DNA of 64,000 nt from DATBVX01 sp963705495 (GTDB lineage Bacteria > Pseudomonadota > Gammaproteobacteria > Steroidobacterales > Steroidobacteraceae): assembly GCA_963705495.1 (NCBI GenBank), contig CAVPJQ010000026.1:1-64000 (forward strand), written 5' to 3'. The notes beneath the pieces are model-generated. The model was not told the DNA's origin. It searched no databases and saw only the letters and a program-made list of their open reading frames with translations. How positions within the stretch are numbered: position 1 is the first letter of the stretch; the number at the start of each line of letters is the position of its first letter. Shown piece by piece: positions 55,869-64,000 of the stretch. Position numbers and translations under genes: made by a program.

Positions 55869-55917
55869 GCGGGAATTGTAGCACGCACGCTCGCAGCGAC
55901 CGCTGACTTGAGCGCTC

Positions 55918-56439
55918 TCATCCGGCTGACGAGTCGAGAATCTCGCGCAGGTAATGGAACAACTCACGCGCCGCTCGCGGCGCGCCACCGTGTCGAGCCT
56001 CCTCACCGGCAGCCGCGAGCAGTTTCTGCACTCGCTGCGCGTCGGCGCGCGGGTGCTCGGCGAGCAGTTCCTCGAGTGCTGCGGGATCGCGCAGCAGCCG
56101 CTCGCGCCATTGCTCAACGCGTTTGAACTGGCGTGTCGCCGCATTCTCTTTCTGTCGGTGTGCTTCGAGCGCCGCGCGAATCTGCTCGGTGTCGATCTTG
56201 CGCATGAGCTTGCCGATATACTGACGCTGGCGCAGTTGCGCTCCGTGGCTCGGGATCCGCCGGGCGGCGAGGATGGCGTCGCGCAAGTTCTCCGGCAACG
56301 GCAGAGTCTCGAACAACGAGTCGGGCAAATCGATCAACTGCTCGCCGAGGCCCTGCAGCTCCTGTGACGCGCGTTTGCGTGCGCCCTTGCTGGGGCGTTC
56401 CTCGTCAGGTTCCTGGTCATCGTGACGTCGGCGGATCAT
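55918..56439 (-). CDS. darP: Ribosome biogenesis factor DarP/YjgA
   Basis: A 173-residue basic, helical protein of the YjgA (DUF615) family that binds immature 50S subunits. The pattern SKGARKRASQELQGLGEQLIDLP and LRQRQYIGKLMRKID is typical. The ATG at 56439 is preferred; a TTG at 56478 would add 13 residues with no better ribosome site. It diverges from pmbA with 87 bases between. Confidence 0.9.
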   Translation of the reverse strand: MIRRRHDDQEPDEERPSKGARKRASQELQGLGEQLIDLPDSLFETLPLPENLRDAILAARRIPSHGAQLRQRQYIGKLMRKIDTEQIRAALEAHRQKENAATRQFKRVEQWRERLLRDPAALEELLAEHPRADAQRVQKLLAAAGEEARHGGAPRAARELFHYLREILDSSAG

Positions 56440-56526
56440 GCGGGCGCCGAGTATCCGGTGACGGGTGCGCGTTGGCAATCCGGCGGCTAGAATGCCGGCC
56501 CTTCCATTGGTCTCACAGGTTCAATC

Positions 56527-57876
56527 ATGGCAGCCGAAGAGCAAGCCATCGTTCCGCTTACTAACAAGGACCTTGAAGGTCTGGTCGCCTATGCGCTCGA
56601 AGAAGCGCGCGCCGAGCGCGCGAACCAGGCGGAAGTCGGAGTGAGCGTCGAAACCGGCTTGAGCGTGACGGTTCGGCTGGGTGAGGTGGATACGCTCGAA
56701 TACCAGCGCGATCGCGGCCTCGGGATCACTGTGTACTTCGATCATCGCAAAGGCTCGGCGAGCACCGCCGACCTCAGACGCGAAGCGATTCGCGAGACGG
56801 TGCTCAAGGCCTGCAGCATTGCGCGCTTTACAGCCTCGGACGATTGCGCCGGACTGGCTGATGCGCAACTGATGGCACGCGAACTGCCCGACCTGGCACT
56901 CTCGCATCCCTGGGACATCTCACCTGAGGCATCGATCGAGGTTGCCCGCGCGTGTGAAGCGGCCGCGCTCGCCGTCGATCCGCGCGTGCGTAACTCCGAG
57001 GGCGCGTCGCTCGGCACACATCACGGTACGCGTGTTTACGGAAACAGCCATGGATTCATCGGTGGCTTCCAGAGCACTTCGCACAGCGTGAGCTGCGCTG
57101 TGGTCGCCAGTGAAGGCGAAGAAATGCAGCGCGACTACTGGTACACGACTGCGCGCGACTGGCGTGAGCTCGAGGACGCGGAGCAGGTGGGGCGCGAGAG
57201 TGCAGTACGTACCGTCGCGCGCCTCGGATCACGCAAACTGACAACGCGGCGCGCCCCTGTCATGTTCAACCCCGATCTGTCCCGGGGCTTCTTCGGCCAT
57301 TTCCTGGCCGCGATCCGTGGCGGAAGCCAGTACCGACGCTCCTCGTTCCTGCTCGGTGCTGCCGGACAGCAGGTGTTTCCCCCCTTTCTGCAGATTTCAG
57401 AGCGCCCTCATATCCGCAAGGCCATTGCGAGCTCCGCTTTCGATAACGAGGGTGTCGCGACCCACGATCGCGAGCTGGTCAAGGACGGGATCCTGCAGGG
57501 CTACATCCTGAGCGCGTACTCGGCTCGTAAGCTCGGCCTGCAGACCACGGGCAATGCCGGCGGTGTGCACAACCTGCTGGTCTCGCACGGTACGGAGGAT
57601 CAGAAGGCGCTGTTGCGCCGTATGGATACGGGGCTCCTCGTGACGGAGCTCATGGGCCAGGGTGTCAACATGGTCACCGGTGATTACTCCCGCGGCGCTT
57701 CGGGATTCTGGATCGAACGTGGCGAGATCCGGTACCCGGTGCACGAGATCACCATCGCGGGCAATTTGCGCGACATGCTGCTTGGCATCGTCGCGGTCGG
57801 AAACGATGTTGATCTGCGCGGCGCCGTACGTACCGGCTCGGTGCTGCTCGGTGAGATGACGATTGCGGGGGACTAG
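56527..57876 (+). CDS. pmbA: Metalloprotease partner PmbA/TldE
   Basis: A 449-residue PmbA, the subunit of the TldD/TldE protease that lacks the zinc motif. Family segments are VTVRLGEVDTLEYQRDRGLGITVY near residue 47, ASSAFDNEGVAT near 300, and the C-terminal GDYSRGASGFWIERGEI...VHEITIAGNL. As expected there is no HExxxH. TAGAAT at 56488-56493 may be its -10, without a clear -35. It converges on the GGDEF/EAL gene with eight bases between. Confidence 0.95.
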   Translation: MAAEEQAIVPLTNKDLEGLVAYALEEARAERANQAEVGVSVETGLSVTVRLGEVDTLEYQRDRGLGITVYFDHRKGSASTADLRREAIRETVLKACSIARFTASDDCAGLADAQLMARELPDLALSHPWDISPEASIEVARACEAAALAVDPRVRNSEGASLGTHHGTRVYGNSHGFIGGFQSTSHSVSCAVVASEGEEMQRDYWYTTARDWRELEDAEQVGRESAVRTVARLGSRKLTTRRAPVMFNPDLSRGFFGHFLAAIRGGSQYRRSSFLLGAAGQQVFPPFLQISERPHIRKAIASSAFDNEGVATHDRELVKDGILQGYILSAYSARKLGLQTTGNAGGVHNLLVSHGTEDQKALLRRMDTGLLVTELMGQGVNMVTGDYSRGASGFWIERGEIRYPVHEITIAGNLRDMLLGIVAVGNDVDLRGAVRTGSVLLGEMTIAGD

Positions 57877-57884
57877 GGGATGGT

Positions 57885-60188
57885 TCAGGAGCCGAACAGG
57901 GCGCTCTGGGAGCTCGAGCCGAGCAAATCGTTGAGCACGTCTTCGATGGGCTGCGGCTTGCTGACCACGTATCCCTGGATATAGTCGATCCCGAGCTGCA
58001 CCAGCCAATCACGCACCTGCTCGTTCTCGACCTGCGCCGCCACCGTGTCCATGCGGCTCGCAGTCGCCCACTGGGCCAGTGCCTCGACCAGGCGCTGTGC
58101 CCGCACGTCCTTGACCACGTCTTTGAGCAGCGTGCCATCCATCTTGATGGAGCTCGCGCCGTGCGCCTGCAGGCGCCCGCAGGCAGCGCCACCGACGTTG
58201 TCGATCACGATGCGTGCGCCGGCGCGCAACATGCGCTTGGCGAAGCGCGCCACGTCACGGCCGTGGTTGGCTGCGGTGGTCTCTGCGATCTCGAATAGCC
58301 ACTGCTCGGCAGGCAGGACATTGCGACGCAGTTGCTCCGCCATCCAATCGTGAAAGTCGGCGATCTCGAGCGAGCGCGGCGAGATGTTGAGCGATACCTC
58401 GATGGTCCGTGAGCCGGGGGGCGACGACCGGGCTGCGATTGCCGTGAGCGCCGCACTCATGACCCAGCGGTCGAGTTCCGTGATGGCATCGCGATCTGAC
58501 CCGGTGGACAGGAACTCGAGTGGTGCAATCAGCTTGCCGCGCTCGTCCACGATTCGCGGCAGCAGCTCCAGACGCACTGGCCGATTTGGATCGCGCACCG
58601 GGCGCATGGGCTGCGCGAAGAGCTTCAGTCGATTGTCGCGCAGCGCCTCGCGCAGACGCACTGGGATCAGGACACGCGAGGAATCCTGCTGCAGGGCAGG
58701 CGCTTGAACGGCGCTGGATCGGGTATTGACACCGCTCGCGACCGGTGCGGGGGCGGCCGCCGCGCGTGCCGCAACCAGTGCGTATCGCAAGCCCGCTGCT
58801 GTCGGCGTGACCGCGGCGACGCCGCTGCGAAGCTCCACGCGCGGATCAGTGGAACGCTTGGAGGGATTTTGCTTGCCAGCAGCCTCGCGGACGCGTTGCG
58901 CAACTTCTTGCGCCGTTTCCGCATCGTGGCGTGGCAGCAGGCAGGCGAAGTGGCCACCCTCGAGCCGCGCACAGATTGCCGCCTCGGGAACCTGGGGCGG
59001 ACGCAGAATCTTGGCAACGTGGCGAATCAGGCGATCGGCTTCCGGCGCCCCACGCTCGCGGTTGTACGTACCCAGGCCGACGATGTCGAAGAAGATGACG
59101 CTGGCGCCGGTGCTCTCGGTAGTCGGCAGCGAGCGCATGGCGCGCTCGAGCCCCGCGGCGGAGCGCAGGTTGGTCATCGAGTCGTAGTCGCGCTCTACGA
59201 GTGCGGGGATGAGGGGTCCGATCCGCTCCAGGAGCTGCTGTTCGATATCACCGAACTCGGACGCGAAGGGCGAGCGCAACAGTGCCACATAGCCGATCGG
59301 GTGGTCTGGGCGCTGCAGGATCGGTGTGGCAATAACGTGATACGAAAGCGAGCCGGAATCCTTGGCAGCTTGCGGCTCGGGCTCTAGTTCTGGCTGCAGT
59401 CCGCCGAACGAGTCCTCATCCGGATCACGATCGGTGTCCTGCTTGAACGGCCTGCTGCTGAGAAAGGTCCGTCGTTCGAGCTGTATCCATGACAGCACCT
59501 GTCGGTGAGCCTGGCGCAACGCGTCCTTTGCAGTCTCGCTGCTCCAGCCCGGCGACTCGACGATGACGCGGATGGAGCTGTCGGGGACAACCACTGCACC
59601 CAGCGCGGAGTCAGTGCGCGAGACTATGGCAGCGAGCAACTCGCGCAGGGGCTCGGTGCTCGTCGCGGAATTGATGAGGGGCAGTGCCTGGTCGGCGAGC
59701 CACTCGAAGTGCTGCAGCTTCGAAGCCGTCTGATCCTGGACGTTATTGCTCGGGAGCTTGCGCAGCGTGGCGAGCTCGCGCGCGACACACTGCAAGATCG
59801 GTTGCAGGGTCTTTTCGACCTCGCCGATGGTCGCGGCCGGCGTGCGGCCGGCGGGGGGTTTGCAGGTCACGCCGAGGATGCCGAGGGGAGCCTCGCGCTC
59901 ATCACGCAGCCACAGCAGGTAAGCGGGTGTCGAGTCGTTCAGCAGCCGCTCTGAGCCGCTGCGGCGGTTCTTGTCCGGGTCCGCAGCCTCCTGCACCAGG
60001 GCTTTCACCTGTCCCGAAAGAGTGCCCTCAACGTCCGCGTCCTTCTGCCACACCATCTTGCCCGCCGCGTCGTAGAAAATGACGCCGCGGGCGCGCGGAT
60101 AGAGCACTTGCACGAGGCGCGCATAGGGCTCGAAAAACGCGGCTTTCCCAGGCCCGCGCAGGGCAGAAAAGGGGTCATTGTTGGCCAT
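57885..60188 (-). CDS. Degenerate GGDEF/EAL protein
   Basis: A 767-residue soluble protein. Residues 1-330 are a sensory region that may include a GAF-like fold (LINSATSTEPLRELLAAIVSRTDS). Then comes a GGDEF-like domain (SVIFFDIVGLGTYNRERG) in which the active-site GGDEF reads EGGHF, so no cyclase activity is expected. The C-terminal EAL-like domain has ELL at the EAL position (RLELLPRIVDE), FEIAET for the ITE region, and IDNVGGAAC where active enzymes have DDFGTG, so the metal-binding Asp is lost. It is therefore a likely c-di-GMP receptor or a purely structural regulator, like some LapD, FimX or YcgR-route proteins. The ATG at 60188 is chosen; other starts at 60200 and 60233 are possible. 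Confidence 0.8.
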   Translation of the reverse strand: MANNDPFSALRGPGKAAFFEPYARLVQVLYPRARGVIFYDAAGKMVWQKDADVEGTLSGQVKALVQEAADPDKNRRSGSERLLNDSTPAYLLWLRDEREAPLGILGVTCKPPAGRTPAATIGEVEKTLQPILQCVARELATLRKLPSNNVQDQTASKLQHFEWLADQALPLINSATSTEPLRELLAAIVSRTDSALGAVVVPDSSIRVIVESPGWSSETAKDALRQAHRQVLSWIQLERRTFLSSRPFKQDTDRDPDEDSFGGLQPELEPEPQAAKDSGSLSYHVIATPILQRPDHPIGYVALLRSPFASEFGDIEQQLLERIGPLIPALVERDYDSMTNLRSAAGLERAMRSLPTTESTGASVIFFDIVGLGTYNRERGAPEADRLIRHVAKILRPPQVPEAAICARLEGGHFACLLPRHDAETAQEVAQRVREAAGKQNPSKRSTDPRVELRSGVAAVTPTAAGLRYALVAARAAAAPAPVASGVNTRSSAVQAPALQQDSSRVLIPVRLREALRDNRLKLFAQPMRPVRDPNRPVRLELLPRIVDERGKLIAPLEFLSTGSDRDAITELDRWVMSAALTAIAARSSPPGSRTIEVSLNISPRSLEIADFHDWMAEQLRRNVLPAEQWLFEIAETTAANHGRDVARFAKRMLRAGARIVIDNVGGAACGRLQAHGASSIKMDGTLLKDVVKDVRAQRLVEALAQWATASRMDTVAAQVENEQVRDWLVQLGIDYIQGYVVSKPQPIEDVLNDLLGSSSQSALFGS

Positions 60189-60374
60189 CCTGCGTAGCAT
60201 CAACGGGATGGCGATTGAACAGAACGACGGCATTCACAGCGCCGGCGCCTCGTTGCGGCGCGAACGCCGGCAGCGCTTGGAATTCCGTAAATCTGCGAGC
60301 GCCGTCACCAATGGGGCGGTGGGCGGCTGCAATGGCGCCAGATTATGTCTGCTCGGCGGCCCTGGTTGCAGACC

Positions 60375-61685
60375 TTATGACGCGTGGCGTTCGACCATAT
60401 CCCGCAGCGTCTTGCCTTCGAATCGTTCCTTGATCGCGGAGTCGATCTCGGCGGCCAGCTCGTCTGCCACGCGCGTTCCGCGTGGGTGAACTCGCGGTTC
60501 ACCGCCCTGGTGGCGCCGCGCGGCGTCGGCAATTTCTGCGACCGTGATCTCGCCCGGGTCGCGGCCGGGTATCCAGTTCTCATCCTCGGTCGCGACGAGA
60601 AGGCCCGCGCTCTCGAGCGCGTGAATGATGATGCCGAGCGTTGCTCCCGGAATATCGAAGCGCTGCGCAAGAGTGTTGGTGGTCCAGCGCTGCTTGCCGG
60701 TGCGGTAGTCCTGACCCACCAGCATCATGACGTTGAGCGCCAGGCGCTCGGCGAGACTGCTGGCCAGGCGGATTTCGACCTGGCCGGTGCGCAGGTAGTG
60801 CGGGTTTTGCACGTAGAACGAGATCTGTGCGCCGATCATCACGATCAGCCACGCGAGGTATAACCAGATGAGCGCGGTCAGGACGATCGCGAAGCCCGCA
60901 TACACGACAGTGAGCCTGGAAACGTAGCGAACGAACGCGGCGAATGCAGCGCCGGCGAGCACCCACAGCACTCCTGCCGTAAGCCCACCGACGAGCGCCG
61001 GCGTGGCGCGCACCCGCGTGTTGGGTATGAAGGAGTACATGAATGCGAACAATGCCGTGACCAGCAGGTAGGGGGCGATCTTCCCAATCACGTACATCAT
61101 GGTTCCGAAGGGCTCGTACGAATGGAGCCAGTGAACTATCGACGAGCTCCCGAGACTCGCCGTCAAGCCCAGTGCGGCCACAGTCAGAATCGGCCCCACG
61201 ATCATGAGGCTGAGGTATTCGCTGACCCGTCGTGCCCAGCTGCGTGGGCGCTCGACACGCCAGACGAAATTGAGACTCTCCTCGACCTTCTGGATGGTGG
61301 AGATCACCGTGTAGATGAGAAAAGCCAGGCCGAGCGATCCCAGCACGCCACTCTGAATGTTGTCGACGAATCCCATTACCTTATCCGTCAGGTCGCCCGC
61401 CTTTTCGCCTACCGGGCGGAAAAATTCAAAGAGCAGCGGCTTGAGCTCGTGATGAAACCCCAGGCCCTTGAGCACGGAGAAGGCGAATGCGAGCAGGGGC
61501 ACGATGGCGAGCAGCATCGTGTAAACCAGGCTCATCGCACGCAGATTCAGATCGCCCTTCCACAGGTCGCGGATCAGGGCGTACGGATAGCGCAGCAGTC
61601 GCAGGATCTCAGCCCAGGGTTCCTCGGCGGCTGGCCCGGACGGCTCAAACAGCGCTCGTTCGAGGCGTTTCTGGAGGTGAAACAT
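60375..61685 (-). CDS. YihY/BrkB-family inner-membrane protein
   Basis: A 436-residue protein of the YihY (UPF0761, once called RNase BN) family. About six membrane helices lie between residues 50 and 285, with the typical AMSLVYTMLLAIVPLLAFAF, RVERPRSWARRVSEYLSLM and WLYLAWLIVMIGAQI segments. The C-terminal 150 residues look like a winged-helix domain (NTLAQRFDIPGATLGIIIHALESAGLL). The transported or bound molecule is not known. The ATG at 61685 has GGAGG upstream. 71 bases separate it from the divergent cobalamin-binding-like gene. The 186-base gap on its downstream side shows no terminator. Confidence 0.88.
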   Translation of the reverse strand: MFHLQKRLERALFEPSGPAAEEPWAEILRLLRYPYALIRDLWKGDLNLRAMSLVYTMLLAIVPLLAFAFSVLKGLGFHHELKPLLFEFFRPVGEKAGDLTDKVMGFVDNIQSGVLGSLGLAFLIYTVISTIQKVEESLNFVWRVERPRSWARRVSEYLSLMIVGPILTVAALGLTASLGSSSIVHWLHSYEPFGTMMYVIGKIAPYLLVTALFAFMYSFIPNTRVRATPALVGGLTAGVLWVLAGAAFAAFVRYVSRLTVVYAGFAIVLTALIWLYLAWLIVMIGAQISFYVQNPHYLRTGQVEIRLASSLAERLALNVMMLVGQDYRTGKQRWTTNTLAQRFDIPGATLGIIIHALESAGLLVATEDENWIPGRDPGEITVAEIADAARRHQGGEPRVHPRGTRVADELAAEIDSAIKERFEGKTLRDMVERHAS

Positions 61686-61756
61686 TGCGCGAGCCTTGCA
61701 TGGCAGCGTGGCGGCTGGCAAGCATCCAAGCGCATCGTTAGAGTTCTCGCACACCA

Positions 61757-62551
61757 ATGTCGACCGAATACGCCGAACGAATCGTTTGCCTCACGGAGGA
61801 AACCACTGAGACGCTTTATCTGCTCGGTGAAGAGCGGCGCATCGTCGGCATTTCAGGCTTCACCGTGCGACCGCCGCGTGCGCGCAAGGAGAAGCCGAAG
61901 GTCTCTGCGTTCACCAGCGCAAAGATCGATCGGATTCTCGCGCTCGAACCTGACCTGGTGCTGGGATTCTCCGACCTGCAAGCAGACATCGCCGCGGAAC
62001 TGATTCGGGCGGGATTGAATCTGCATGTCTTCAATCACCGCAGCGTTGCGGGCATCTTCGGAATGATTCGCACGCTCGGTGGCATGATCGGCTGCGAAGC
62101 GAAGACGGCGCAGCTGGTGGAGCGGCTCGAAAGGCACGTCGCGGGTGTGCGCGCTGCCGCCGCGTCATTGCCCCGACGGCCGCGCATCTATTTCGAAGAA
62201 TGGGACGATCCACAGATCTCCGGCATCCGCTGGGTGTCGGAACTGATCGGGATTGCCGGTGGCGATGACTGTTTTCCGGAGCTGAGCGTCGAGCCCCTGG
62301 CGCGCAACCGCATCATCGCCGATGTCGCCGAGGTGCCGCGACGCGCGCCTGACCTCATCCTCGGCTCCTGGTGTGGCAAGAAGTTTCAACCCGCACGAGT
62401 CGCGGCCCGACCCGGATGGAGCGAGGTTCCCGCCGTTCGCAACGGCAACCTCTACGAGATCAAGTCCTCGATCATTCTCCAGCCGGGCCCAGCGGCGCTC
62501 ACCGACGGCGTGGACGAGATTCACCGCGTGATCGCCGCGTGGTGCGGCTAG
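61757..62551 (+). CDS. Cobalamin-binding-like (BtuF-fold) protein without signal peptide
   Basis: A 264-residue protein of the helical-backbone periplasmic binding fold used by BtuF-type vitamin B12 or siderophore receptors. RIVCLTEETTETLYLLGEERRIVGISGF, then KIDRILALEPDLVLGF and YFEEWDDPQISGIRWVSELIGIAGG, is the BtuF pattern. The ATG at 61757 starts directly at the domain and no signal peptide or lipobox precedes it, so as read it would be cytoplasmic. No ABC permease or ATPase is adjacent. Its stop overlaps the convergent purC stop by three bases. Confidence 0.8.
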   Translation: MSTEYAERIVCLTEETTETLYLLGEERRIVGISGFTVRPPRARKEKPKVSAFTSAKIDRILALEPDLVLGFSDLQADIAAELIRAGLNLHVFNHRSVAGIFGMIRTLGGMIGCEAKTAQLVERLERHVAGVRAAAASLPRRPRIYFEEWDDPQISGIRWVSELIGIAGGDDCFPELSVEPLARNRIIADVAEVPRRAPDLILGSWCGKKFQPARVAARPGWSEVPAVRNGNLYEIKSSIILQPGPAALTDGVDEIHRVIAAWCG

Positions 62552-63433
62552 CTCGTCAGGCGTTCGAGTGCCTCGCGATATTTTTCGCTGGTCTTGGCGA
62601 TGATCTCTGGCGGCAGATGCGGGCCGGGCGCGCGCTTGTTCCAATCGAGCGTCTCGAGGTAGTCACGTACGAACTGCTTGTCGAAGCTCGGTGGGCTCGA
62701 GCCGGGTTTCCAGGTATCGGCTGGCCAGAAGCGCGAGGAATCGGGCGTCAACACCTCATCGATGAGCACCAGATTCCCTGCAGCATCGGTGCCAAACTCG
62801 AACTTGGTATCGGCAATGATGATGCCGCGTGTGGCGGCGTAGTCCGCGGCGAAACGGTAGAGGGCGATCGTTTTTTCACGCACCTCCTCGGCGCGCTGCC
62901 GTCCTACGAGCTGCTACCACGGCTTCGAAGCCGATGTTCTCATCGTGCTGTCCGGAAGGTGCCTTGGTTGCAGGGGTGAAGATCGGCTCAGGGAGCCGGT
63001 CGGCCATGCGCAGACCCTTGGGAAGCGCAATTGCGCACACGGCGCCATCGCGCTGGTAATCCTTCCAGCCGGATCCAATCAGGTAACCGCGCACCACCGC
63101 CTCAAGAGGCAACGGCGTGAGGCGCCGGACCACGACGCTGCGATCCCGCAGCAGCTCGAGCGTAGCGGGATCGCGAATGATGTCCGCGATCGGCCACTGT
63201 ACGAGCTGATGGGGCACGATGTGCGTCGTGCGCCCGAACCAGAAATTGGAGATCTGCGTGAGCACCCGGCCCTTGTCCGGGATCGGGTCCGGAAGTACGA
63301 CATCAAAGGCTGACAGCCGATCAGTCGTCACGATGAGCATGTGGGCATCATCGACGGCATAGATGTCGCGCACCTTGCCACGATGAATCAGGGGCAGCTC
63401 CCTGACGTTGGAATGAAAGACAGTCGCAGACAT
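62548..63433 (-). pseudogene. purC: SAICAR synthase, frameshifted
   Basis: Two leftward frames join to a complete phosphoribosylaminoimidazole-succinocarboxamide synthase. The first (ATG 63433 to about 62910) has HRGKVRDIYAVDD, TTDRLSAFDV, VVRGYLIGSGWKDYQRDG and HDENIGFEAVV. The second (about 62907 to 62548) continues VGRQRAEEVREKTIALYRFAADYA, DTKFEFG, LIDEVLTPDSSRFWP and PSFDKQFVRDYLE. The switch lies near 62905-62912. Deleting one base there gives the family spacing exactly. The gene is otherwise intact and belongs to the purine pathway with purE and purK, so a one-base consensus error is as likely as a true mutation. Confidence 0.85.
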
Positions 63434-63533
63434 GGATCGCGAGGCGCTGGGAATGGTCACTGGTAGGATAACCGCACTGGACGGCGAGGGGCGCATGTTG
63501 CCGCCCGGTTCAGGTTACGGTCAAGAAATCCGC

Positions 63534-64000
63534 ATGCAGTGGAAAGGAAAAGTCATCGGCGGGCTCATCGGCGCGGTCGTAGGAGCGGGGCCGATCGGGG
63601 CTTTGCTCGGCGTGTTGCTCGGTCATCAGTACGATCGCAACGCCGAGGATGACGAAGGCGCAGCGGGCGAGGGCGACCCGCGCATCGTCAGCGCGGTTTT
63701 TTTCCGCAGCACGTTTGCTGTCATGGGCTGCATTGCCAAGGCAGACGGGCGAGTCTCGGAGCGCGAGATTCGTGCGGCCCGCGGGGTCATGCAGCACCTG
63801 CGCCTGTCGGAGGAGCAGGTTCAGGCCGCGATCCGCTTCTTCACCGAGGGCAAGGCAGCCGGATTCGAGCTCGAACGGACGGTGCGCGAACTGCGCTCGG
63901 TCTGTGGCCGGCGCCAGGACCTGCTGCGCTACTTCATCGAAATTCAGCTGAGCGCGGCACTCGACGGCAGCGACATGCAGGGACCGGCGCGGCCGATCGT
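63534..64000 (+). CDS. djlA: Membrane-anchored DnaJ-like co-chaperone DjlA, N-terminal part (cut by window edge)
   Basis: A frame open from the ATG at 63534 to the window end, 155 residues. It begins MQWKGKVIGGLIGAVVGAG, one glycine-zipper membrane helix like that of E. coli DjlA (MQYWGKIIG), followed by GHQYDRN and a TerB-type helical domain: FFRSTFAVMGCIAKADGRVSEREI, LRSVCGRRQDLLRYFIEIQLSAALDG. The C-terminal J domain with HPD lies beyond the edge. DjlA stimulates DnaK and affects envelope stress and capsule regulation. It diverges from purC with 100 bases between. Confidence 0.9.
   Translation, partial: MQWKGKVIGGLIGAVVGAGPIGALLGVLLGHQYDRNAEDDEGAAGEGDPRIVSAVFFRSTFAVMGCIAKADGRVSEREIRAARGVMQHLRLSEEQVQAAIRFFTEGKAAGFELERTVRELRSVCGRRQDLLRYFIEIQLSAALDGSDMQGPARPI

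Overview
The window is a GC-rich, densely coded chromosomal stretch of a gammaproteobacterium. I see no rRNA, tRNA, transposase, phage gene or CRISPR array. Gene order and content (miaB-phoH-ybeY-corC-lnt; holA-nadD-rsfS-rlmH; maf-rng-yhdP-nit-tldD; yjgA next to pmbA; a short FeoB followed by a Cys-containing small membrane protein; a minor-pilin/pilY1 cluster) point to the Xanthomonadales / Nevskiales / Steroidobacterales part of the class. That placement is inferred from gene order alone.

Layout. 1-2.9 kb: the cut start of pepQ, an Ala-rich lipoprotein, a GNAT acetyltransferase, a secreted unknown and a ferritin-like protein. 3.1-10.9 kb: a type IV pilus minor-pilin operon, fimT-pilV-pilW-pilX-pilY1-pilE. 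11-15.3 kb: uvrA, ssb and a secreted SAM methyltransferase. 15.4-17.8 kb: feoA-feoB plus a small membrane protein, transcribed leftward behind a candidate Fur box. 18-24.3 kb: the miaB-phoH-ybeY-corC-lnt operon followed by a frameshifted panE. 24.3-35.5 kb: mixed genes including a gamma-glutamyltransferase-family protein, leuS-lptE, hinT-pip, a secreted EF-hand peptide and a DUF885 protein. 35.6-49.7 kb: a long rightward run of housekeeping genes (holA to tldD), interrupted between rlmH and maf by a 938-residue protein with two related SPOR-like ends and a very long disordered middle. 49.7-52.9 kb: an accessory stretch with three secreted proteins in one apparent operon and two short ORFs. 53-57.9 kb: an ExeA-type ATPase fused to an FHA domain, purK, purE, yjgA/darP and pmbA. 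57.9-64 kb: a degenerate GGDEF/EAL protein, a YihY/BrkB membrane protein, a cobalamin-binding-like protein without signal peptide, a frameshifted purC and the start of djlA.

How the genes work together. Several blocks form functional units: pilus assembly and tip proteins; Fe(II) uptake; envelope lipoprotein maturation and LPS export (lnt, lptE, yhdP); RNA and ribosome maturation (miaB, ybeY, rsfS, rlmH, rng, yjgA); and purine synthesis (purE, purK, purC). The TldD/PmbA protease pair is coded 7 kb apart, with the accessory insertion between.

Most worth a second look: the three-gene secreted cassette (50002-52118), the two-ended SPOR-like giant (38486-41302), the ATPase-FHA fusion, the GGDEF/EAL protein that has lost catalytic residues in both domains, and two conserved genes (panE, purC) each broken by an apparent one-base insertion, which are either real lesions or consensus errors.
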